Shown piece by piece: positions 38,602 through 47,135 of a stretch of 50,537 nt of DNA (position 1 is its first letter; each line of letters starts with the position of its first letter). The position numbers and the translations under genes are program-made. This DNA comes from Rhodanobacter sp. (GTDB lineage Bacteria > Pseudomonadota > Gammaproteobacteria > Xanthomonadales > Rhodanobacteraceae), in contig JASBTI010000040.1 in assembly GCA_030148505.1 (NCBI GenBank), forward strand, positions 1 to 50,537. The letters are read 5' to 3'. The notes beneath the pieces are model-generated. The model was not told where the DNA came from. It ran no database searches and saw nothing but the letters and a program-made list of their open reading frames with translations.

Positions 38602-40446
38602 ATGATGCAGGCAAACCCATCGCTCCCGTTCGACGGCAAGGCTTTCGTACGTACCCTCAGTTCGTCACCCGGCGTCTATCGGTACTTCGATGCCAACGGT
38701 GAATTGTTGTACGTCGGCAAAGCCGGCAACCTGAAGAAACGTGTAGGCAGCTATTTTCTGAAGCCACGCATGGAACCGCGGATCGCGGCGATGGTGGCGC
38801 AGATCGCCCGCGTGGAAATCACCGTCACCCGGACCGAGGGGGAGGCACTGCTGCTGGAATCGCAGCTGATCAAGTCACTCAAGCCGCGCTACAACATCCT
38901 GCTGCGGGACGACAAAAGCTACCCGTATATCTACCTGTCCGGTGGTGAGGAGTACCCGCGGCTGGCATTTCATCGCGGTGCGCGCAATCTCGTCGGACGC
39001 TATTTTGGGCCGTATCCGAGCACGTACGCGGTGCGCGAAAGCCTGCGCCTGATGCAGAAGCTGTTCAAGGTACGCCAGTGCGAGGACAGCTATTTCCGCA
39101 ACCGTTCGCGGCCGTGCCTGCAATATCAGATCGGTCGCTGCAGCGCGCCATGCGTCGCACTGGTCAGTGTCGAGGACTACCGCAGCGATGTGCGCCACGC
39201 GGAGATGTTTCTGGAAGGGCGCAGCAACACGGTAATCGACGAGTTGGCCGAGGCGATGGAGCAGGCCAGCAAGGCACTGCAGTTCGAGCGCGCCGCCAGT
39301 CTCCGTGACCAGGTCGCGGCCCTGCGCCAATTGCAAGCGCAACATCATGTGCAAGGCGCCAGCGCCGACATGGACGTGATCGCCTGCCGCATCGATGCGG
39401 GTATAGCCTGTGTCAGCGTGCTGTTCTTTCGCAACGGCATCAGCCTGGGCACGCGCGATTTCTTTCCGCGCCTGCCGCTGGATGCCGTACCTGCCGATGT
39501 CCTGGCCCAGTTTGTCGCTCAGTACTATCTCGAACGCGCAGTGCCTAAGGAGTTGATCCTCAGTGAACCGATTCCCGATCAAGCCGTCCTCAGTGAACTG
39601 CTGGCCCAGCAGTCCGGCCATGCGGTCGAGCTCAAGTCCAACGTCCGCGGCGAACGGGCCCGATTTCTGCAAATGGCTGAACGCAATGCTCAGGCATCCC
39701 TGACAGCGCGATTGGCCAGTCGGCAAACCCTCGGTGCGCGTTTTGACGATTTGCAGAAAGTGCTCGAACTGGCCGATCCGCCGCGGCGCATCGAATGTTT
39801 CGACATCAGCCACACCATGGGCGAGGCCACGGTGGCCTCCTGTGTGGTGTTTGGCCCGGAAGGGGCCGAGAAGTCGCACTACCGGCGCTTCAACATCGCC
39901 GGGATCACGCCGGGCGACGACTACGCCGCCATGCACCAGGCCCTGACCCGGCGTTTCCGCCGTCTGGCCGAAGGTGAGGGGATGCGCCCGGACGTCTTGC
40001 TGATCGATGGCGGCAGTGGCCAGGTGGCACAGGCGCTGGATGTACTGCAGAACCTGGGCGTCAGCGGCATGGTCGTGGTGGGTGTGGCCAAGGGTCCGGG
40101 CCGTCGTGCCGGCGAGGAAACCCTGGTACTGGCGCGAATGGCCTCGGGTGGCGCCGGGGGCGAAATTCATCCGGGCTCGTCGTCGCCAGCGTTGCATCTG
40201 GTCGCCGCGGTGCGCGACGAGGCGCACCGGTTCGCCATCAGCGGACACCGGAAACGGCGCGAAAAAGCCCGTGAGCGCAGTGTGCTGGAAGACGTGCCGG
40301 GCGTCGGCGCGCGCCGAAGGTCGGCGCTGCTCAAGGCCTTTGGGGGCATTCAGGGGGTGGAGGGTGCCGGTGTGGAGGAGCTGATGCAGGTCAAAGGCAT
40401 CGATCGGGGTCTCGCTGAACGCATCTATGCCAGCCTGCACGGTTGA
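38602..40446 (+). CDS. uvrC: Excinuclease ABC subunit C
   Basis: A 614-residue nuclease that makes both incisions around UvrB-marked DNA damage. The GIY-YIG domain for 3' incision lies at about 15-95 (GVYRYFDANGELLYVGKAGN). A cysteine cluster region (CLQYQIGRCSAPCV), the UVR motif for UvrB binding (about 205-240) and the RNase H-like 5' nuclease domain (IECFDISHTMG, LLIDGGSGQV) follow. Tandem helix-hairpin-helix motifs close the protein (DVPGVGARRRSALL, VKGIDRGLAERIY). Two consecutive ATGs open the gene; the second (38605) coincides with a predicted transcription start. Confidence 0.96.
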   Translation: MMQANPSLPFDGKAFVRTLSSSPGVYRYFDANGELLYVGKAGNLKKRVGSYFLKPRMEPRIAAMVAQIARVEITVTRTEGEALLLESQLIKSLKPRYNILLRDDKSYPYIYLSGGEEYPRLAFHRGARNLVGRYFGPYPSTYAVRESLRLMQKLFKVRQCEDSYFRNRSRPCLQYQIGRCSAPCVALVSVEDYRSDVRHAEMFLEGRSNTVIDELAEAMEQASKALQFERAASLRDQVAALRQLQAQHHVQGASADMDVIACRIDAGIACVSVLFFRNGISLGTRDFFPRLPLDAVPADVLAQFVAQYYLERAVPKELILSEPIPDQAVLSELLAQQSGHAVELKSNVRGERARFLQMAERNAQASLTARLASRQTLGARFDDLQKVLELADPPRRIECFDISHTMGEATVASCVVFGPEGAEKSHYRRFNIAGITPGDDYAAMHQALTRRFRRLAEGEGMRPDVLLIDGGSGQVAQALDVLQNLGVSGMVVVGVAKGPGRRAGEETLVLARMASGGAGGEIHPGSSSPALHLVAAVRDEAHRFAISGHRKRREKARERSVLEDVPGVGARRRSALLKAFGGIQGVEGAGVEELMQVKGIDRGLAERIYASLHG

Positions 40447-40517
40447 GCCGGTACGGTCGGGGCATTTCTGCAGGCGCTGATGACGTGCGACACTGCAGCA
40501 AATAAACGGACCGAATC

Positions 40518-41138
40518 ATGCACATCAATCTGCCTACCTGGCTGACCCTGTTTCGCGTCGGCTTGCTGCCGGTCATGGTGGCGGCGTTCTATTTGCCGTT
40601 TCCGGGGCACAACATTACAGCGGCCATCGTATTCATTCTCGCGGCTTTCACCGACTGGCTCGATGGTTACCTGGCACGGCGGATGAATCTCACCTCGGCA
40701 TTCGGTGCATTCCTCGATCCGGTAGCCGACAAGTTGATGGTGGCGGTGACCCTCTTTCTGCTGGTGCAATCGCACCCCACTGCCGGCTGGTCGGGCATCG
40801 TCATGGCGATCACCGCAGCGATCATCGTCGGGCGCGAGATCAGCGTCTCGGCCTTGCGCGAGTGGATGGCCGAAATCGGCATGAGCGCCACGGTCAAGGT
40901 AGCGTTGGTGGGCAAGCTCAAGACGGTGATGCAGATGGTTGCGCTGGTGGTGTTGATCGTGCAGCACGAAAAGGAGGCCAGCGCCTTGCGGCTTTACCAC
41001 ATTGGCGAAGCCTTGCTGGTGATCGCCGGCGTACTGACCATTTGGTCAGGCCTGTATTACCTGCGCGCAGCATGGCCGATGCTGCGTGGTGACGTGACCG
41101 GCCGCAAGCCGGATGAAGGTGATACCTCATCGCCCTGA
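40518..41138 (+). CDS. pgsA: CDP-diacylglycerol-glycerol-3-phosphate 3-phosphatidyltransferase
   Basis: A 206-residue inner-membrane enzyme that makes phosphatidylglycerol phosphate, the committed step to phosphatidylglycerol and cardiolipin. The N-terminus LPTWLTLFRVGLLPV is family-typical. The CDP-alcohol phosphotransferase motif D-G-x2-A-R-x8-G-x3-D-x3-D is complete (DGYLARRMNLTSAFGAFLDP then VAD). About five membrane helices are seen. It follows uvrC by 71 bases, an order also found in E. coli (uvrC-pgsA, then tRNA genes including tRNA-Gly and tRNA-Cys). Confidence 0.95.
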   Translation: MHINLPTWLTLFRVGLLPVMVAAFYLPFPGHNITAAIVFILAAFTDWLDGYLARRMNLTSAFGAFLDPVADKLMVAVTLFLLVQSHPTAGWSGIVMAITAAIIVGREISVSALREWMAEIGMSATVKVALVGKLKTVMQMVALVVLIVQHEKEASALRLYHIGEALLVIAGVLTIWSGLYYLRAAWPMLRGDVTGRKPDEGDTSSP

Positions 41139-41160
41139 AGCGGCAAGTTGCATGGCAGGC

Positions 41161-41188
41161 TTGACGATCCGCAATCACGTATTAGAAT
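41161..41188 (+). promoter_or_regulatory. Promoter of tRNA-Gly copy 1 (TTGACG-16-TAGAAT)
   Basis: TTGACG (41161-41166) and TAGAAT (41183-41188), 16 bases apart, lie 14 bases before the mature tRNA 5' end. Confidence 0.8.
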
Positions 41189-41201
41189 GCCCGGCTCCGA
41201 T

Positions 41202-41277
<76 letters not shown>

Positions 41278-41284
41278 GTTTGTC

Positions 41285-41315
41285 GACAAAGCCCCGATCA
41301 GATCGGGGCTTTGTC
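41285..41315 (+). terminator. Hairpin after tRNA-Gly copy 1
   Basis: A near-perfect palindrome (GACAAAGCCCCGATC, A, GATCGGGGCTTTGTC) follows the tRNA by seven bases. The T-run comes from the stem itself, and the downstream bases (GTTGT) are only moderately T-rich. Confidence 0.6.
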
Positions 41316-41386
41316 GTTGTGGACGACGGGGAGTCACGGATCACCGGACGTAGCCGAAAAGTTCGTCAACAGGCGTGACTTGCCTG

Positions 41387-41414
41387 TTCACAATGCCGGG
41401 GGTTCTGCTATCAT
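41387..41414 (+). promoter_or_regulatory. Candidate promoter of tRNA-Gly copy 2 (TTCACA-16-TATCAT)
   Basis: TTCACA (41387-41392) and TATCAT (41409-41414) are 16 bases apart, 13 bases before the second tRNA. With the hairpin between the copies this suggests independent transcription. Confidence 0.5.
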
Positions 41415-41427
41415 TCACGGCTCTGAT

Positions 41428-41503
<76 letters not shown>

Positions 41504-41514
41504 GTTTTTGCTGT

Positions 41515-41546
41515 AAAACCTCGGCTTACCGGGGTTTTGTTTTTTC
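41515..41546 (+). terminator. Terminator after tRNA-Gly copy 2
   Basis: Ten-bp stem AAAACCTCGG/CCGGGGTTTT with CTTA loop (one G-T pair), then GTTTTTTC. Confidence 0.85.
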
Positions 41547-41587
41547 AAGCAAGCTGCGATCATGCTGATCGCGATGCACCACGCAAT

Positions 41588-41661
41588 GGCCAGGTGGCAG
41601 AGTGGTCATGCAGCGGCCTGCAAAGCCGCGTACGCCGGTTCGATTCCGACCTTGGCCTCCA
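41588..41661 (+). tRNA. tRNA-Cys (anticodon GCA)
   Basis: 74 bases. Acceptor GGCCAGG/CTTGGCC with encoded TCCA end, D-arm GGCAGAGTGGTCATGC, anticodon stem GCGGC/GCCGC around loop CTGCAAA, T-arm CCGGTTCGATTCCGA. Confidence 0.96.
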
Positions 41662-41690
41662 TTGCGCAACTGGCGACAAGCCAGCCTTGA

Positions 41691-41714
41691 AACCCGCCGC
41701 TGGCGGGTTTTTTT
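41691..41714 (+). terminator. Terminator after tRNA-Cys
   Basis: Stem AACCCGCC/GGCGGGTT with loop GCT, followed by an unbroken run of seven Ts (41708-41714). Confidence 0.9.
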
Positions 41715-41771
41715 GTGCTCCTGGGACCGTGCTCGGTGGGGCTCCCACCGGCGACCTGCGAATGAGCAGGC

Positions 41772-42834
41772 TCAGACCAGCGCTGCCGCCTCGGCCGCAG
41801 CCAGCGCACCTTCGAGATAGCCACCGAATTCTGCCGCGACCTCCGCGCCCGCGAGGCGCAGGTGCGCGCTCCATGGCGGCGGCAACGCGATCGGACGATA
41901 GTCCGGGTGGGAGCGGCTGGACGCCAGATCGGCCGGGCTGGCCGTGAGGGCTTCGCTGGCCCAGTCCTGGACGAATCAGCTGTTGCGGCCTCGCGGCCTG
42001 TCCGCCGAACAGTGCCACCAGCTGTTGCGTCACCCGCTGCGGCAGCTCGGCCCATCGCGCGGCCCGCTGTTCGGCTGGCCAACCGAAGAAACCGAACAAC
42101 GCAGCCTGGTCGGCGCCAGGCAGGCTAGCATCGTGAATCTCGACCAGCGGTCCGATCTGGCTCGAGGCGCTGCCCGAAAGACCCGCGGTGCGCCAGAAAG
42201 GGCGGTCGTAAACCGCCAGTGCCTTGGCCTGACCGGCCATCCAGCCCGGTACGGACGTGAGCCGGGCGTGCATCGAAGCGGGCAGGGACGGAGTCATCTC
42301 GATGTTGGCAATCAGCCGTGGTGGTACGGCAAGCACCACCTGCGCAGCGCGGCACGTAGAGGTGCCGGCGGCCGTTTCCGCCTCGATCAGCACGCCCGGC
42401 TCGGCGAGGGTCATTTTTCGAACCCGATGACCGAGAAATAGCTGATCCTCCGTCAGCTCAGCGGCCAGTGCGTTAACCAGGGCTTGCATGCCGCCGGCGA
42501 TCCGCATGCTGGGCGGGGCGGGATGAAAGCCGTGTGCAAACCGCTCGACCTGCCCGCTATGGTCCTGGTAAAGCATGCCGCCCTCTTCAAACTGCGGGTA
42601 GAGCACCAGCCCGGCAGCCCTTACGGCAGCGGCGATCCGCGGCTGCATGCTCGGCCAAATCCATGCAGGCCCCAAATCGTAGCTGCCAGCGGCGCTGGGG
42701 AAACCCAGCACCCGACCGCCCACCCGTGATCGGGCCTCCAGCACCCGCACATCAGCACCACGCTGCGCCATGGCTCGGGCCAGCGCCAGACCGGAGAGGC
42801 CGGCGCCTACCACGACCAGATCATGCATGGGCAT
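41772..42834 (-). pseudogene. FAD-dependent amine oxidase, frameshifted near the C-terminus
   Basis: The N-terminal part is a flavin amine oxidase: dinucleotide-binding motif VVVGAGLSGLALARA with E-A-R-S-R-V-G-G-R, and the substrate-domain region continuing for about 285 residues. Near 41973-41979 the frame is lost. In the original frame the protein runs on, unlike the family, to a stop at 41560, passing antisense through the tRNA-Cys gene. In the frame shifted by one base, the expected C-terminus appears: V-Q-D-W-A-S-E-A-L, H-P-D-Y, then L-R-L-A-G-A-E-V-A-A-E-F-G-G-Y-L-E-G-A-L and a stop at 41772. One extra base (or two missing) explains this. It is either a true recent pseudogene or a sequencing error. 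It begins directly after the cupin gene stop. Confidence 0.82.
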
Positions 42835-43488
42835 TCAACCGAGGTGGCCGGTCTTGCAGTAAAACAGCGCACCGACCGCGCTGCTGAAGACGCCGCTACT
42901 GCCGGCAGGCAGACGCAACCAGGCGCCTACGCCGTGGGTGATCCCGTCGAGTTGCAGTTCGCCCCCGACAATCAAGCATTCGGCGCCACCCGGCCACGAT
43001 TCAGTCTCGCCGCGGTAGCTGCCGGGCAGCTGGCGCATCACGACGCGCTCCCATGCCGCCTCGAACAACACCGCCTCACGCACGCCAAGGGCTGCGTCAT
43101 GCCACATGCCAGGGTCGCTGGTGTCGAGGCGAACTGCCGTCACTTCCGCCGTGGGCATCTGCCGCAGCTTGACGAAAATCACCGCGCCCGGCGCACTGGC
43201 CGGAGCATGCCGCGAACCCGGCGGATTGCGCACATACCAGCCTTGCGGAAAGTCGCCGGTTTCATCCGAAAACACCCCTTGGAGCACCAAAAATTCCTCG
43301 CCGGCACCATGTGTGTGCGCGGCGAACGAAGAACCCGGCGCGTAGCGAACCAGCGAGGTGGCGCGGGCCACTTCCTCGCCGTCGCGGTCCAGCATGCGGC
43401 GCTCCACGCCGGGCATCGGTGAGGGGACCCACGGCAACGCACGGCTGTCGACGGCGACGGCAAGGGAAAGATCGGCGTGTAGTTGCAC
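42835..43488 (-). CDS. ChrR-type double-cupin protein
   Basis: A 217-residue protein with two cupin barrels. The first (about 35-110) has the metal site pattern of the ChrR cupin: F-A-A-H-T-H-G-A-G-E-E-F-L-V-L-Q-G-V-F, then P-G-S-R-H. The second (about 160-210) is degenerate (ECLIVGGELQLDG, WLRLPAG) and lacks the histidines. There is no N-terminal anti-sigma zinc domain and no sigma factor gene beside it, so a ChrR-like regulatory role is unlikely. A metal-dependent sensor or enzyme role is open. The stop TGA is followed directly by the amine-oxidase ATG, so the two form one transcription unit. Confidence 0.8.
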   Translation of the reverse strand: MQLHADLSLAVAVDSRALPWVPSPMPGVERRMLDRDGEEVARATSLVRYAPGSSFAAHTHGAGEEFLVLQGVFSDETGDFPQGWYVRNPPGSRHAPASAPGAVIFVKLRQMPTAEVTAVRLDTSDPGMWHDAALGVREAVLFEAAWERVVMRQLPGSYRGETESWPGGAECLIVGGELQLDGITHGVGAWLRLPAGSSGVFSSAVGALFYCKTGHLG

Positions 43489-43840
43489 GGGTATTACTCC
43501 GGAATGTAGGGTCGGCCAGTGGTGCCTACGACACCGGCCAACATGGCTTACTGACGGTGCTGAAGCTGTTTACAGTCTCCAAACCGTGGGTGGCGCAACA
43601 TTGCTCGTTTCCGCAGGAGGGGTGCACCCGTGAGATGAAAAATGGCGTGGCTCAGAGACACATTACCCCGTATTGCTATGACATTTTTCGGGAGAAGTGC
43701 CCTCTGTTGTTTTCCATGCCTGATCCTATGAGCGGCCGTCTGGACGGCTATTTTAGACGCAATCGATCAGAGCATCTCTAGTGCAAGGGGGTACCCGGGG
43801 GTCAAAGCTGAAGTAACCAGATCTCGAACATCTGCCATAT
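43489..43840. other. Intergenic stretch upstream of the cupin gene
   Basis: About 350 bases. It should hold the cupin-amine oxidase promoter on the minus strand, which was not identified. A short plus-strand frame (about 48 codons ending at 43781, with Y-C-Y-D-I-F-R-E-K-C) has no recognised relatives. Nothing else was seen. Confidence 0.35.
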
Positions 43841-44095
43841 GTGTCCGCTCGACGTCGAAGATGCTTGATCCTGGGTCACGGGGAGGATGAGCCGATCAAG
43901 GGTGGCCGGCAATTGTACTTGGGAGGGCATGTCGGTCGTGCCAGCAGCGACATCGTGGTGCTGACCACGAAGGGTAGCGCCGTTACCGCAGATGCAGGGG
44001 TGACTTCAGCTAGCCCCTCAGGCGCAACCGGTCGCACGGCGCGAAACACTGATCTACGATCGACGCGAGGAGATGGGCTACGATGATGCCTAGTC
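43841..44095 (+). mobile_element. Decayed IS30-family transposase fragment
   Basis: One frame reads L-G-H-G-E-D-E-P-I-K-G-G-R, comparable to the G-H-W-E-G-D-L-I-K-G-A block around the first catalytic Asp of IS30 transposases. About 20 residues on, G-G-H-V-G-R-A-S-S-D-I-V-V-L matches the next block (G-T-L-V-E-R-T-S-R-L-V-L-L). After a frame change, E-T-L-I-Y-D-R-R-E-E-M-G matches T-L-T-Y-D-R-G-K-E-M, the second catalytic region. The rest of the gene and the terminal repeats are missing. The first catalytic Asp is not preserved, so the fragment cannot be active. Confidence 0.55.
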
Positions 44096-44290
44096 TCAAC
44101 ACAAGGCGGCGGTGCCGGCAGCGGCACGGATTCTACGCCCCGTTGCTGATCTACAACCCAGGGAAATATGTAGCGACTATGTCGTGTTTCTTACTCTATA
44201 CCAGACCTGGAAAGGGTCGGATTCGGTCTGTGTCTATGCATCGGGTGTAAGACGGCTTGCTGTAAACGCTAACCCCTAGAGAATGCGCTT

Positions 44291-44968
44291 ATGATCAGAA
44301 TAGTCCTTGTCGAAGATGATTCGGTGACGGCTCACGAAATACGCCTCGAGCTCCGGCGGGCCGGCTACGAAGTTGTGCATTGCGAGACCGGCACAAGCGC
44401 GCTTTCGGCGATTCGCGAACAGCCAGCGGATGCGATCATCGTGGACCGACGCCTACCGGACATGGACGGTCTGGAAATCATCAAAGTATTGCGTGCCGAG
44501 GCTCTGTACACACCCGTGTTGGTGCTGAGCGCGCTCAGCAATCTCGACGAACGCGTGCGCGGTCTGCGTGCTGGTGGGGACGACTATCTGGCCAAGCCTT
44601 TTGCCCTGGTCGAGCTGGCGGCTCGAATCGAGGCCCTGCTGCGCCGGCCTGGCGCCGGTGCACAGTTAAGGCACGCCGTGGGGCCTGTCAATATCGATCT
44701 TCTGGCGGGTACCGCAACCAGGGACGGCCGGCCGCTGCATTTGGCCCGGCGAGAACTCAAGTTGTTGGAATATCTCGTGCGCCACGAAAAACAGGTTGTG
44801 ACCCGACTGATGCTGCTCCGCGACGTATGGGGCTACTCCTTCAATCCACGCAGCAACGTGGTCGACGTACATATCGGTCGCCTCAGGCGCAAGGTCGACC
44901 TGGACGGCGATATTCCATTGATTCACAGCGTTCGCGGCCAAGGCTATCGTTTCCATGTTCCGAGATAG
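44291..44968 (+). CDS. OmpR-family response regulator
   Basis: A 225-residue two-component regulator. The receiver domain (1-about 120) has the acidic pocket E8, D9, D10, phospho-acceptor D52 (IIVDRRLPDMDG), S80 and K102 (YLAKPF). The C-terminal winged-helix DNA-binding domain (about 130-223) shows LARRELKLLEYLVRHEKQVV and VVDVHIGRLRRKVD, GQGYRF. Its stop overlaps the kinase gene by 14 bases. The pair is the only regulator system near the cytochrome genes, but a decayed IS lies between them, so a link is only suggested. About 195 bases upstream hold its promoter, not identified with confidence. Confidence 0.93.
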   Translation: MIRIVLVEDDSVTAHEIRLELRRAGYEVVHCETGTSALSAIREQPADAIIVDRRLPDMDGLEIIKVLRAEALYTPVLVLSALSNLDERVRGLRAGGDDYLAKPFALVELAARIEALLRRPGAGAQLRHAVGPVNIDLLAGTATRDGRPLHLARRELKLLEYLVRHEKQVVTRLMLLRDVWGYSFNPRSNVVDVHIGRLRRKVDLDGDIPLIHSVRGQGYRFHVPR

Positions 44969-46331
44969 TATTCGGCGTACTACGGTCATGCGCTGGGGCG
45001 CAGGATTGACCTGCCTACTCATGCTGCAGTCGCTGGTGGTAGCTGGGTCGCTTCATGTGTTGATCGGCAACGAGGAGCGTGGGGAAATTCATCAAAATCT
45101 ACAGACACAATGTGAAACGCTGGCAGTGCTATCGCCGCAGGAGCGCAGGGCATGGATCGCAGAACAGATCAACGCCGATGTTCATCGACAAAAATTTCTA
45201 GGGCTTTTCGGTCCAAACGGACAGGTGCTGGCCGGCAACCTCGCGCGCTTGCCGGCGGTGCCGCCGAAAACGCGTGATAGCCGAGTTGTCGAGTTGCATC
45301 CCACAAGCATCCCCGGCGCCTCGACAGACCTGGCGCGCGCGCTGCGCTGCACCATGTCGAACGGTAGCATTGTGGTGGTCGGCGCGGATCTCGATGACGT
45401 AAAGTCAGAGACTCGTCTCACAGAAAAAGCGGTACTCATGGCGCTGCCGATAGCGCTAGTGCTGGCGTTTTTTGGCGGCGGCTTAGTGGCCGCTCAGGCT
45501 AGCCGTCGACTCGATTCGGTGCGGGTGCTCAGCGATACTATCATGGCCGGTCAGCTCCACCGGCGGTTGCCGATCCGCGCCCGCACCGACAGCTTCCAAA
45601 TGCTGTGCCGGCATATTAACGCCATGCTCGATCGGATCGAAACACTCATGCAGGAAGTGCGCGCTATCGGCGACGACATTGCGCACGAACTGCGGACTCC
45701 ACTTACCCGGTTGCGAGCCAAGGTCGAGGGCGGCATGGCCATGGCGACGACGACGCAAGAATTCGAACAGGCCGCAGGCGGCGTGCTCAAGGAAATCGAA
45801 CAGGCCGAGAGGGTGGTTTCGGCCTTACTTAGAATTCGGGAGATCGAATATCACCGACGGCGGTTTTTGTTTCAGAAGGTCGATCTGCACACCATTGTGG
45901 CCGATATGGTCGAGTTCTATCAGCCGGTTGCTGAGGACTGCGGCATGACGCTTCGCGTAAAGATCGATAGCCGCTGTTGGGTTGTGGGCGACCGGGACTT
46001 GCTGATAGAGGCATTATCGAATCTCGTTGACAATGCTCTCAAGTTCGGCCCGCCGTATACGATCGTCGATGTCATGTTGGAAATCTGCCCCGCGGGGCAT
46101 CCCCGATTGGCGGTTGCCGATCGCGGCGACGCGATTTCGCCGGACGAACAAGCGCTGGTATTTCAGCGTTTCTACCGAAGTCGCGCTACCAGCCGCCGTC
46201 CCGGTAGCGGCGTTGGGCTCAGCTTGGTCAAGGCTATTGCCGAGTTGCACGGAATACGGGTGTTCTTTGAACCGTTGGCAGACGGGCCGGGAAAGCGCGT
46301 GGTAATGGAGTTCGGCCAATCGGCGGCATAA
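44955..46331 (+). CDS. Sensor histidine kinase, partner of the adjacent regulator
   Basis: A 458-residue membrane kinase. Two helices (about 13-36 and 159-180) enclose a periplasmic sensor region of about 120 residues. HAMP follows (about 181-233), then the phospho-acceptor H244 in [15 protein letters not shown]. The ATPase domain has the N-box ([12 protein letters not shown]) and G2 ([17 protein letters not shown]). The G1 box is unusual: D-R-G-D-A-I (389-394) where most kinases have D-x-G-x-G-I, so the second glycine is Ala. The ATG lies within the end of the regulator gene, indicating coupled translation. The signal sensed is unknown. Confidence 0.92.
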   Translation: MFRDSIRRTTVMRWGAGLTCLLMLQSLVVAGSLHVLIGNEERGEIHQNLQTQCETLAVLSPQERRAWIAEQINADVHRQKFLGLFGPNGQVLAGNLARLPAVPPKTRDSRVVELHPTSIPGASTDLARALRCTMSNGSIVVVGADLDDVKSETRLTEKAVLMALPIALVLAFFGGGLVAAQASRRLDSVRVLSDTIMAGQLHRRLPIRARTDSFQMLCRHINAMLDRIETLMQEVRAIGDDIAHELRTPLTRLRAKVEGGMAMATTTQEFEQAAGGVLKEIEQAERVVSALLRIREIEYHRRRFLFQKVDLHTIVADMVEFYQPVAEDCGMTLRVKIDSRCWVVGDRDLLIEALSNLVDNALKFGPPYTIVDVMLEICPAGHPRLAVADRGDAISPDEQALVFQRFYRSRATSRRPGSGVGLSLVKAIAELHGIRVFFEPLADGPGKRVVMEFGQSAA

Positions 46332-46342
46332 TCGCCAGTTAT

Positions 46343-47135
46343 TGAATTGCCCGGGGTTTTGAGGAGACTCCAGCGCTTGAGAAGATGGAGCTGTGAACAA
46401 GTTCTCACCTGGGGTCCGCGAGCGCGCCGTGCGCATGGTGCAGGAGCATCGCGGGGAGTACCCATCGCGGGGGCGGCCGTGGAGACGATGGCTCCGAAGA
46501 TCGGCTGTGTGCCGCAGACCTTGCTGGGCTGGGTCCAGCGGCACGAGGTCGACACCGCTGTTCGTGATGGCGTGACCACCGCCGAGGCGCAACGTGGGAA
46601 AGCGCTCGAGCGTGAGGTCAAAGGGCTGCGTCGGGCCAACGAGATCTTGAAGTTGGCCAGCGGGTTTTTCGCCCAGGCGGAGCTCGACCGCCGACTCAAG
46701 TCCCGAGGGACTTCATCGGCGTACTTTCGGGGTCGAGCCGATCTGCAAGGTCTTGCAGGTTGCCTATCGACGCCATATGGCGCTTCAGCGGGAGCCGGCC
46801 TGGCGCTGTGCCCTGCGTCCGGGTCAAACGGGATGCGATGCTGGTGGCGCGTTGCACCGTCAGACGCTCGATGCGGCGACAACAACGCTCTCGGAGACCC
46901 TCAATCGGCCTCTATAAAGCCGAGCTGATCCACCGCCGCGCGCCATGGAAAACCAAGGATGGCGTGGAATTGGCCACGCTCGCATGGCGGCTTGGTTCAA
47001 ACATTAGCGACTGCTCGAACCCACCGGCTATATCCCACCGGCCGAGGGCAAACTACTGCCGGCAACTCGCCAGTCAGGCCGCTATGGTGGTGCCTTAACT
47101 AAACCAGATAGCCTTCATGGAACCCGGGAGGCTTC
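46343..47135 (+). mobile_element. Decayed IS3-family insertion sequence
   Basis: OrfA is recognisable from a GTG at 46393 ([20 protein letters not shown]). The frame then breaks near 46468 and continues in another frame as [19 protein letters not shown], ending [25 protein letters not shown]. OrfB survives only as scraps: [17 protein letters not shown], and near the end [18 protein letters not shown] with several further frameshifts. The middle, with most of the DDE core, is deleted. Ends are taken as TGAATTGCCCGGGGTTTT at 46343 and the partly matching AACCCGGGAGGCTTC near 47121-47135. Not mobile by itself. Confidence 0.85.

Noticed and set aside
38875..40440. 521-codon minus-strand open frame opposite uvrC
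   Set aside because: Antisense shadow of uvrC; His/Gln/Arg-rich translation without domains.
41285..41315. Palindrome after tRNA-Gly copy 1 as a recombination or attachment site
   Set aside because: Position right after a tRNA, with a GC-rich stem flanked by A and T, is explained by a terminator; no matching second copy was seen.
41560..41771. C-terminal extension of the amine oxidase through the tRNA-Cys gene
   Set aside because: Produced by the frameshift; the family C-terminus is in another frame and ends at 41772.
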